Shown here: positions 1 through 5,524 of the stretch, piece by piece | How positions within the stretch are numbered: position 1 is the first letter of the stretch | Layout: every line of letters starts with the position of its first letter | DNA from: Candidatus Moraniibacteriota bacterium | GTDB lineage: Bacteria; Patescibacteriota; Minisyncoccia; Moranbacterales; GCA-2747515 | Assembly: GCA_027039165.1 (NCBI GenBank) | Contig: JALWEZ010000023.1 | Coordinates: forward strand, 1-5,599 | DNA: 5,599 nt | Direction: 5' to 3' | The notes under the pieces: model-generated | What the model was told of the DNA's origin: nothing | Databases searched by the model: none | The model's input: only the letters and a program-made list of their open reading frames with translations | Program-made: the position numbers and the translations under genes

Positions 1-34
1 CCATAATTGTCATAGTTATTTGCTTATTCTCCAT
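1..34 (-). CDS. Possible 5' end of a divergent gene, truncated by the window edge
   Basis: On the minus strand an ATG at 34-32 opens a frame, MENKQITMTIM, that runs off the left edge without a stop. An in-frame upstream ATG at 43-41 would add three residues. Nothing in eleven codons identifies a family, and no Shine-Dalgarno sequence precedes either start, although the other genes here also lack one. Divergent placement relative to the PEBP gene would make 44-270 a shared promoter region. A frame this short can be open by chance, so this is only a pointer to look at the adjoining sequence. Confidence 0.25.
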   Translation of the reverse strand, partial: MENKQITMTIM

Positions 35-74
35 AGTACACATGATTAATTTATTAACCTTATATACTAACAGG

Positions 75-120
75 TATGACATTTCTATTGAACACCTACT
101 ATGACATTATCATTGATAAC
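75..120. repeat. Imperfect 25-bp-period direct repeat upstream of the PEBP gene
   Basis: The nonamer TATGACATT occurs at 75-83 and again at 100-108. Extending both copies to 21 nt (75-95 and 100-120) gives about 16 identical positions, including ATTGA in the same relative place. An inverted copy of the core (TGTCATAG) lies at 8-15. The pair sits just upstream of the possible -10 box at 131-136, where tandem activator or repressor sites are often found. No regulator is recognised from the motif, and in AT-rich DNA part of the similarity may be chance. Confidence 0.45.
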
Positions 121-136
121 TAACAATTTATATAAT
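107..136 (+). promoter_or_regulatory. Possible promoter for the PEBP gene
   Basis: A perfect -10 hexamer, TATAAT, lies at 131-136. No good -35 stands at 16-18 nt: the best-placed hexamers (about 107-113) are poor, and TTGATA at 113-118 is only 12 nt away. If used, it would give a leader of about 130 nt before the ATG at 271. A short hairpin follows directly (CCTC at 137-140, loop AAA, GAGG at 144-147, then TTTT). With a 4-bp stem it is too weak to call a terminator. The missing -35 could mean activator dependence, perhaps through the direct repeat just upstream, or that the call is wrong. Confidence 0.35.
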
Positions 137-270
137 CCTCAAAGAGGTTTTACAACAGAGTTATTTCTGGATAAGAATTGTATCAGAGCAGATTATTCAA
201 GGACAAGTTTATTGAAATAACCAAATATACATGTTATATTTGTATTGTAATGATTTATTTACAAAGACTT

Positions 271-738
271 ATGAAAATTGTATCAAGTGCTTTTTCTCAT
301 GGAGAATTTATACCTAGCAAATATACCTGCAACGGTCAAAATATAAATCCCCCGATTGAAATATTGGATACACCCCCAAGTGCAAAATCTTTGACCCTAA
401 TAATGGATGATCCGGATGTACCAGCGCACATAAGAAAAGAAAGGATGTGGGATCACTGGATACTATTTAACATCTCCCCACAGACCAAACACATACCAGA
501 AAACTACGATACTCAAATTGGCATTCCAGGAATAGGAACCAGTGGAAATTTGGATTACCATGGACCTTGTCCGCCAGATACAATTCATAGATATTTTTTT
601 AAATTATATGCATTGGATACAAAATTAAATCTAAAAGAAGGTGTTACAAAAAAAGAAATAGAAAAAGCTATGGAAGGACATATTATACAAAAAGCTGAAC
701 TTGTAGGACTTTATGAACAACAAAAAAATCTAAAGTGA
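271..738 (+). CDS. PEBP-family protein, YbhB/YbcL type (Raf kinase inhibitor-like)
   Basis: This 155-residue protein has the full length and hallmark blocks of bacterial phosphatidylethanolamine-binding-protein homologues. They are an N-terminal SSAFSHGEFIPSKYTCNG (about 5-22), DDPDVP (46-51), WDHW (60-63), YHGPCPP (96-102) and HRYFFKLYALD (106-116), ending in MEGHIIQKAELVGLYE. These blocks form the conserved anion-binding pocket of the family. The bacterial function is poorly defined; small-ligand binding or protease/kinase modulation has been proposed for relatives. No signal peptide is present, so it should be cytoplasmic. The frame is open upstream to a TTG at 178 and an ATG at 250, but family homology starts at the ATG at 271, so that start is chosen; none of them has a Shine-Dalgarno site. 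The gene faces the operon, with its TGA two bases from the permease stop, and is probably unrelated to it. ATA is the commonest Ile codon here, unlike in the permease. Confidence 0.93.
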   Translation: MKIVSSAFSHGEFIPSKYTCNGQNINPPIEILDTPPSAKSLTLIMDDPDVPAHIRKERMWDHWILFNISPQTKHIPENYDTQIGIPGIGTSGNLDYHGPCPPDTIHRYFFKLYALDTKLNLKEGVTKKEIEKAMEGHIIQKAELVGLYEQQKNLK

Positions 739-740
739 GT

Positions 741-1712
741 TTACATTATAGCATTGAGTAAATATCCGATTAAAATAATACCCATAGCTACAATTGTAAA
801 GAAAATAACAAGGAGTTGCCATTTAATAACCTTTTTTAAAATTAGTGCTTCTGGTAGTGAAATACCCACAATTGCCATCATAAGAGCTAAAGCTGTTCCT
901 ATTGGCACACCCTTTTCTACAAGTGATTGCACAATAGGAATCACTCCAGAAGCATTGGAGTAAAGCGGAACTGCAAGTATTACCGCAAGAGGAACGCCCC
1001 ACCACCCTGCTTTTTGTAAGTATTTTCCAAAAAAACCTTGTGGCACAAAACCGTGAATAAATGCTCCTACACCAACGCCAAATAATACATAAAGAACAAT
1101 TTTTTTTGTGATATCAAAAGCTTCTTTAGAAATTGTTTTTAGAACTTTGCTAAAAGCAACTTTTTTGTTTTTTGCTTCATATTTTTTACTTTTAACCTTC
1201 CAAACAAAATCTTCTACATATTTTTCTAAATGCAATTTACCAATTACAAATCCACCAACCATTCCTATTATAATTCCCGAAATTACATAAATAATAGTTA
1301 TCTTTAATCCAAACATTCCCACAAACAAAGCTAGAGCTACTTCATTTATAAGCGGTGATGTTATAAGAAAAGCAAAAGTAATCCCAAGTGGAATTCCTGC
1401 TTCAATAAAACCTATAAAAAGAGGAATTGAAGAACAAGAACAAAAAGGAGTGATTGCCCCAAAAATTGTAGCTAAGAAATAATCTAATCCATAAAATTTA
1501 TGTCTTGTCAAAAAATCACGTAGTTTCTCAATTGGGAGATAGTATCTAAGTAAACTCATAAAATGAGTTATTATTATAATCAAAGTAATAATTTTGAGAG
1601 AATCGTAAATAAAAAAATGCACTGAGCTAGCCCAACGAGAACCCGCTTCTAAAGAAAAAATATCAAAAGTAAAATAATCAGCTAACCATTCAAAAGGATA
1701 AAAAATGTCCAT
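741..1712 (-). CDS. ArsP/COG0701-type permease (predicted metal/metalloid efflux)
   Basis: This 323-residue integral membrane protein has about eight hydrophobic segments in two homologous halves separated by a basic cytoplasmic loop (KVKSKKYEAKNKKVAF, about 173-188). The first half carries the family signature TPFCSCSSIPLF (88-99, Cys91 and Cys93) followed by ITSPLINE (117-124). The equivalent stretch of the second half reads PLYSNASGVIPIV and has no Cys pair. It ends with ISLPEALILKKVIKW, typical of the COG0701 subgroup often found with ArsR and small thioredoxin-like genes. Relatives export trivalent organoarsenicals (ArsP) or Cu/Zn (SO_0444 type). The CSC pair is a plausible soft-ion binding site, but the substrate here is unknown. 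It is the last gene of the operon, 15 nt after the CDF gene. The ATG at 1712 follows an A/T-only leader. Its TAA lies 2 bp from the stop of the convergent PEBP gene, leaving little room for a terminator. Confidence 0.9.
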   Translation of the reverse strand: MDIFYPFEWLADYFTFDIFSLEAGSRWASSVHFFIYDSLKIITLIIIITHFMSLLRYYLPIEKLRDFLTRHKFYGLDYFLATIFGAITPFCSCSSIPLFIGFIEAGIPLGITFAFLITSPLINEVALALFVGMFGLKITIIYVISGIIIGMVGGFVIGKLHLEKYVEDFVWKVKSKKYEAKNKKVAFSKVLKTISKEAFDITKKIVLYVLFGVGVGAFIHGFVPQGFFGKYLQKAGWWGVPLAVILAVPLYSNASGVIPIVQSLVEKGVPIGTALALMMAIVGISLPEALILKKVIKWQLLVIFFTIVAMGIILIGYLLNAIM

Positions 1713-1727
1713 AATATTTATTTATTA

Positions 1728-2624
1728 CTAATTACAATGAGCACATCCTGTTTTTGTTTCTGAAGCAAAAGGCATAATTTGAATTGTTGCATGCTTTACA
1801 TTGTATTTTTCATATAACATTTTTTTTGCTTTAGCGAAAACTTTCTCAAGACTTTCTTTATCCTCAATCTGTAAATGTACTGAAAGCATTGGATTATGCG
1901 ATGAAATAAGCCAAATATGCAAATCACTCACGTATTTAACGCCATCTATCTTACTCATACTACTCTTTATTTCCTCAAAATTTATATTTTTTGGAACAGA
2001 ATCAACTAACGCATCAAAAGTTTCTTGCAAAAGTGAGTAAATACTTTTGAGCAAAACAATTGAAATTATTATAGAAATAATTGGATCAACAATATTCCAC
2101 TGTGTAATATAAATTATTACAGCTCCAACAATAACTCCAAATGAAAGTAGTGCGTCTTGTAAAGAATGTAACCAAACAGCTTTCATGTTTGTGTTTGTTT
2201 TGGAATTTTTACTCAAAATCCAAGTTGATACACTATTACCCACAAGAGCTACAACTCCCACAACAAACATTTGCCAACCCAAAACTTGTTCTGGATTTAA
2301 AACACGTGTAATACCCTCATAAAGAATATACATTGTTGCTATTAACAAAATAAGAGCGTTTGTAAATGCAGCAAGAAATTCTACTTTTTTATAACCATAA
2401 GTTTTTGTATTGTTTGCTGGACGTAGTGAAATTTTTTCTGCGAAATAACCCAATACCATTGAAGAAATATCTGTTAAATTGTGCACTGCGTCTGATATAA
2501 GTGACAAACTATGAGATAATATTCCAAAAACAATTTCAAAAATAACGATACCTAAATTGATAATTATTGCCACAATTAATGCAGAAAGTGTTTTTGGTGC
2601 TTCGTGTGTGTGCTCGTGTGACAT
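1728..2624 (-). CDS. Cation diffusion facilitator (zinc/cadmium-type CDF efflux protein)
   Basis: This 298-residue protein has the standard CDF plan: six membrane helices (about 13-205) and a cytoplasmic ferredoxin-like domain (about 210-288). The transport-site motifs are intact: SDAVHNLTD in TM2 (Asp45, His48, Asp52) and HSLQD in TM5 (His153, Asp157). HxxxD in both helices is the pattern of Zn2+/Cd2+ (ZitB/CzcD/ZnT-like) members rather than the DxxxD of Mn/Fe members. Family members expel divalent cations by proton antiport in the inner membrane. The N-terminus is short and His-containing (His3, His5, His7). The C-terminus ends in an unusual GCAHCN tail (Cys294, His296, Cys297), a possible extra soft-metal ligand set. 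The C-terminal HATIQIM block is typical. It lies 12 nt after the TSUP gene and 15 nt before the permease gene, stops with TAG, and has no Shine-Dalgarno sequence. Confidence 0.94.
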   Translation of the reverse strand: MSHEHTHEAPKTLSALIVAIIINLGIVIFEIVFGILSHSLSLISDAVHNLTDISSMVLGYFAEKISLRPANNTKTYGYKKVEFLAAFTNALILLIATMYILYEGITRVLNPEQVLGWQMFVVGVVALVGNSVSTWILSKNSKTNTNMKAVWLHSLQDALLSFGVIVGAVIIYITQWNIVDPIISIIISIVLLKSIYSLLQETFDALVDSVPKNINFEEIKSSMSKIDGVKYVSDLHIWLISSHNPMLSVHLQIEDKESLEKVFAKAKKMLYEKYNVKHATIQIMPFASETKTGCAHCN

Positions 2625-2636
2625 ATTTTTAAATTT

Positions 2637-3428
2637 TTAAACTAATGAAAATACTTTTATTGACACTAATAACAAAACAATACCGATTAAAATTTGAAAA
2701 GGTTTTTGCCATTTTTGTGGAAAAAATTTATCAGTTATTTCATACACAAAATGAATACCAAACCATAAAACAATTCCTAATCCAATGTCTTGATACCAAT
2801 TATTTAAAACCAAATTTTTATTAAGAATATAGTGCCAAAATATAGTAAACACTGAAGCAAAAAATGCTACGATTACATTTCCTAAATATACTTGCTTAAC
2901 ATTCATCTTACCAATTTTTATAGCAAAAGGAATCTTAAGAGGTTTAAGTGATGTACCTACGAAACCAATAAAAAATCCACTAATCCAAGGTCCAAGTAAT
3001 CCACAAACTTTTGTTATAATTGGATGACCGCCTTCAAATATTAATTCATGTTTTTGAAAGTGAATAAATATAAGTCGTAAACCATAAAGAATCGCCAAAA
3101 CACCTAAACTCACAATAAGTGTAACATTAGTAACCTTTTCAAATAATAATGTACCTAAATAAGAAGCAATTAAAGTAAAAATTGGAATCATCACAAACAA
3201 TTTCTTTTTCATTATTTTTGGTAATTTAACAATTTTTTTACTGTTTTGAATGATAATTGTTAAAGCACCCAACATAATAACCCATAGAAATATATCTATT
3301 GAATTTTTAATGCTAAGATCAAAAATAAACAAAAGTAGTAAAATTGTAAAAAATCTATCAAAACGAATCTTTAAACCAGCAGTCACAAAACCAACAATTA
3401 AGCTAACTAATAAAACATTTCCTAACAT
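2637..3428 (-). CDS. TSUP-family membrane protein (TauE/SafE-like)
   Basis: This 263-residue, strongly hydrophobic protein has about eight membrane segments in two halves (roughly 2-19, 26-36, 44-61, 77-95, 102-122, 140-160, 183-203, 212-230 and 243-262, some of which may be re-entrant). A charged linker sits near 62-76 and a second loop near 123-139. The region from 143 to 168 (GLLGPWISGFFIGFVGTS followed by LKPLKIPF) resembles the glycine-rich second repeat of the TauE/SafE (TSUP) family. Members carry sulfite, sulfonates, thiosulfate or related anions; others have unknown or metal-linked roles. Length matches the family. It starts 9 nt after the stop of the disulfide oxidoreductase gene and ends 12 nt before the CDF gene, so it is within the operon. 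A sulfur-compound carrier would suit a thiol-redox operon, but that is inference. The family call is fairly secure; the substrate is not. Confidence 0.82.
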   Translation of the reverse strand: MLGNVLLVSLIVGFVTAGLKIRFDRFFTILLLLFIFDLSIKNSIDIFLWVIMLGALTIIIQNSKKIVKLPKIMKKKLFVMIPIFTLIASYLGTLLFEKVTNVTLIVSLGVLAILYGLRLIFIHFQKHELIFEGGHPIITKVCGLLGPWISGFFIGFVGTSLKPLKIPFAIKIGKMNVKQVYLGNVIVAFFASVFTIFWHYILNKNLVLNNWYQDIGLGIVLWFGIHFVYEITDKFFPQKWQKPFQILIGIVLLLVSIKVFSLV

Positions 3429-3437
3429 ATATATAAA

Positions 3438-4916
3438 TTAAATCCACTTTTTAATAAATAACGCTACTTTGAATAATGGATTTTTCATGCGTTCTTTCAT
3501 GACATTACCCATCATTTGTTTTGCTAAAAATACAAAAGACTCACTCAATGTCGGATGTGGATGTATTGAATTAATCAAATCAACTAGAGTAAGTTTATTC
3601 GCTACTATAAGTGCAGCTTCACCAGCTATATGATTTGCACTTTCATTCAAAATTTGTACACCGATAATTTCTAATGTTTTTTTGTTCACAATAAATTTTA
3701 AATATCCCAAGTCCTCATTTTCAATTTGTGCTTTAGCATCGATTGCATAATTATATTCTCCTATAATTATATCTATACCCTGTTTATTCGCATCTTTTTC
3801 TGATAATCCAGCAAAGGCAAAATTTGGGTTTGAAAAAATAACCCATGATATCTTACTGAAATCCGTTTTAAATTTATTTCTACCAACAAATAAATTTTGA
3901 GTTATAATATGTGCACCATAACTCGCAGTATGTGCAAACTTTGGATATCCTAAAACAATATCACCTACTGCATAAACATCTTCATTACTTGTTTGTAAAT
4001 AATCATCTGTTTTTATACCTTTTTTATTAAAAACAATATCAGCTTTATCTAGATTCAATTCTTCTAAATTTGGTGTCCTACCTGTAGCAATTAATACCTG
4101 TTCTGATTTTATAACCTGTTTATTTTTGGATTTATTCTCTTTATAAAAAACGCTAAATCCTTTTTTGTCCTCATAATCAATAGTTTCTACATTAACATCA
4201 AAAAATAATTCAATATTTTTATTAGTTCTAATCTTATCCAAAATTATTTTTGAATATTTTTTATCTATCATTGACAATATATCCGGAAGATTGTTTACAA
4301 GATTTATCTGTACCCCGTAGTTCGCCAAAATTTGAGATAGTTCAATACCCATTGGACCTGCACCGATTATAGTAAGAGTTTTTGGCAATTTCATATTATC
4401 AAAGAAAATATCATTTGTAAGAGCTTTTTCTACACCATTTCCTTTAAACGGCGGGATAAAAGTTCTAGAACCTGTAGCAATCACCGCTTTTTTAAAAGTA
4501 ACTTTTTTAATTTCACTAGATTCCCTATTAATAATTTCAATACTATTTTTACCAGTAAATCTTGCAGTTCCTTTGAATAATTCAACATTATCAAATGAAA
4601 GTAACGTATCTGTTGCTGCTTTTGAACGCTTTTTTAAGATTTCTATTTTCTTTTTGGTAACTACCGACCAATTAATTTTTGATGGCGTGTGCGAAATACC
4701 AAGATTTTCTAATTTAAACTCATCTTCTATGTATTTTGAGCTAACTTCCAAAATTTTTGAAGGAATACATCCATCAAAAAGACATTCTCCACCTAATTGT
4801 CCTTTCTTATCAATGAGTAAAATTTTCTTTTTAGAATTTAAAGTAGCATACTCCATTGCAACAGGAGTACCTGCAGGACCGCCACCAATGATCACTAAAT
4901 CATAGAATTTATCCAT
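3438..4916 (-). CDS. FAD-dependent class I pyridine nucleotide-disulfide oxidoreductase (dihydrolipoamide dehydrogenase/mercuric reductase-like)
   Basis: The protein has 492 residues from the ATG at 4916. It shows, in order, the FAD dinucleotide fold VIIGGGPAG (8-16), the redox-active disulfide GGECLFDGCIPSK (42-54, Cys45/Cys50), ATGSR (147-151), a second nucleotide-binding fold IIGAGPMGIE (183-192), ATGRTPN, the FAD-contacting AVGD (about 316-319) and the C-terminal dimerisation domain with HPHPTLSE (452-459; His454/Glu459 match the His-Glu pair of dihydrolipoamide dehydrogenase). The strand after GAGPMG ends in Asn-Asn, so NADH or NADPH preference cannot be read. It lacks the HMA domain and the C-terminal Cys pair of typical mercuric reductases, and no 2-oxo-acid dehydrogenase genes are near. 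An odd basic-hydrophobic tail (about 478-492, NPLFKVALFIKKWI) could touch the membrane. An alternative ATG at 4949 would overlap the upstream gene and precede the conserved MDKFYDLVIIGG start. Likely role: NAD(P)H reduction of a disulfide or metal-thiol substrate, perhaps the neighbouring CPSC protein. Confidence 0.93.
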   Translation of the reverse strand: MDKFYDLVIIGGGPAGTPVAMEYATLNSKKKILLIDKKGQLGGECLFDGCIPSKILEVSSKYIEDEFKLENLGISHTPSKINWSVVTKKKIEILKKRSKAATDTLLSFDNVELFKGTARFTGKNSIEIINRESSEIKKVTFKKAVIATGSRTFIPPFKGNGVEKALTNDIFFDNMKLPKTLTIIGAGPMGIELSQILANYGVQINLVNNLPDILSMIDKKYSKIILDKIRTNKNIELFFDVNVETIDYEDKKGFSVFYKENKSKNKQVIKSEQVLIATGRTPNLEELNLDKADIVFNKKGIKTDDYLQTSNEDVYAVGDIVLGYPKFAHTASYGAHIITQNLFVGRNKFKTDFSKISWVIFSNPNFAFAGLSEKDANKQGIDIIIGEYNYAIDAKAQIENEDLGYLKFIVNKKTLEIIGVQILNESANHIAGEAALIVANKLTLVDLINSIHPHPTLSESFVFLAKQMMGNVMKERMKNPLFKVALFIKKWI

Positions 4917-4920
4917 AATT

Positions 4921-5175
4921 TTATTTATTAATTTTTGACAAAATTGCATCTTTTATTTCATCTTCGCTTGGAATTTGTCCTGCAGTAATCACCTCATCAT
5001 CAATTACAAAAACTGGACTACTCATTACACCCAATTCTACAATTTTGGTAATATCTGTAATATATTCAACTTCTAAACTTGAATCGATGTTTTTAGCTAC
5101 TTCTAAGACTTTTTCATAAAGAGTTTTGCAACTTGGACAACCAGATCCTAATACTTTTATATCTATTTTTTTCAT
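4921..5175 (-). CDS. Small thioredoxin-like protein with CPSC active site (redox-active disulfide protein 2 type)
   Basis: This 84-residue single-domain protein has no signal peptide and should be cytoplasmic. It begins with a short beta strand (MKKIDIKVLGSG) leading into the dithiol Cys13-Pro-Ser-Cys16. VMSSPVFVID (50-59) supplies the cis-proline (Pro54) of thioredoxin folds, and ITAGQIPSEDEIKDAI forms the last strand and helix. It is shorter than a classical thioredoxin (about 105 residues) and fits the compact glutaredoxin-like family often found beside ArsR and COG0701 permeases. Family members are thought to handle dithiol/disulfide exchange or metal-thiol chemistry; direct biochemical knowledge is thin. 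Its ATG overlaps the ArsR stop by 4 bp (ATGA), indicating translational coupling, and its TAA lies 4 nt from the start of the disulfide oxidoreductase. That makes the two a likely reductase-carrier pair, which is inference. Confidence 0.9.
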   Translation of the reverse strand: MKKIDIKVLGSGCPSCKTLYEKVLEVAKNIDSSLEVEYITDITKIVELGVMSSPVFVIDDEVITAGQIPSEDEIKDAILSKINK

Positions 5176-5480
5176 GATTTTGTGGTTAAAAAATTAAAAA
5201 AATTTACAATACTAACTATATTTTGATTATTTATTGAATAAAATACTTTCAAACCTTCCTTTCTAGTGTTCAATATACCTTGCTCTCTCAAAATTTTTAA
5301 GTGATGTGAAACAAGATTCTGAGGTAATTGCAAAAACTCCACAATTTCACAAACACATTTTTCGTTTTCTTTTAAAAAACAGATGATTTTGAGACGATTT
5401 TCATCTGATACTGCTTTTAAAAATAAAACAGTTTCACACAGTTGCTCTGAAGCTTCATTAGTATTACAAAAACACTTCAT
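5172..5480 (-). CDS. ArsR/SmtB-family metalloregulatory repressor, CadC-like cysteine layout
   Basis: This 102-residue winged-helix repressor has LKAVSDENRLKIICFL (21-36), then the sensing helix ENEKCVCEIVEFL (38-50) with Cys42 and Cys44, the recognition helix QNLVSHHLKILREQGIL (54-70) and the wing TRKEGLKVFYSIN (72-84). CVC is the alpha-3 metal-binding pair of ArsR and CadC sensors for As(III), Sb(III), Cd(II), Pb(II) or Bi(III). An N-terminal CFC (Cys3, Cys5) and Cys15 could complete a CadC-like alpha-3N site. The C-terminal helix has no SmtB/CzrA-type Asp-His/His-Glu zinc ligands. The frame is open upstream to a TTG at 5543, but that codon lies in the -35 box, so the ATG at 5480 (MKCFCN) is used. 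As first gene behind an operator overlapping its own promoter, it should repress the whole operon until a soft metal ion releases it. It overlaps the next gene by 4 bp. Confidence 0.94.
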   Translation of the reverse strand: MKCFCNTNEASEQLCETVLFLKAVSDENRLKIICFLKENEKCVCEIVEFLQLPQNLVSHHLKILREQGILNTRKEGLKVFYSINNQNIVSIVNFFNFLTTKS

Positions 5481-5481
5481 A

Positions 5482-5524
5482 ATATCAACATTTACTATAT
5501 CAAAATATATTGATATTATATCAA
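5482..5524 (-). promoter_or_regulatory. Operator cluster for the ArsR-family repressor (four ATATCAA half-sites)
   Basis: The heptamer ATATCAA (+ strand) occurs at 5482-5488, 5497-5503 and 5518-5524, and its complement TTGATAT at 5510-5516. Two overlapping perfect palindromes result: ATATCAA-N6-TTGATAT (5497-5516) and TTGATAT-N1-ATATCAA (5510-5524, complementary reading). The form TATATCAAA repeats at 5496-5504 and 5517-5525, exactly 21 bp (two helical turns) apart. ATCAA-N6-TTGAT-like sites are the usual style of ArsR-type operators. The cluster covers the -10 box, the predicted start point near 5508 and the leader up to one base before the start codon, so bound repressor should block polymerase. 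The number of dimers bound is not known. Confidence 0.8.

Noticed and set aside
137..150. Terminator at CCTC-AAA-GAGG-TTTT
   Set aside because: The stem is only 4 bp, no gene ends upstream of it on the plus strand, and it lies just downstream of a possible promoter.
178..270. N-terminal extension of the PEBP protein from TTG at 178 or ATG at 250
   Set aside because: PEBP homology begins at MKIVSSAF (271). The extension contains no family sequence or convincing signal peptide, and neither upstream start has a ribosome binding site.
4573..4905. 110-codon open frame on the plus strand
   Set aside because: It lies antisense to the strongly conserved flavoprotein N-terminal half, has no family resemblance and no promoter. 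The other short plus-strand frames inside the operon (754-963, 1108-1290, 1801-2040, 3250-3441) are the same kind of shadow.
3438..4916. Calling the flavoprotein mercuric reductase (merA)
   Set aside because: There is no HMA domain, no C-terminal Cys pair, and no merT/merP/merR in the window. Only the shared superfamily core is present.
5172..5480. Persulfide-sensing (SqrR/BigR-type) function for the repressor, suggested by the TSUP gene
   Set aside because: Those sensors use a Cys pair bridging helix 2 and helix 5. The C-terminal helix here has no Cys, while the CVC metal pair is present.
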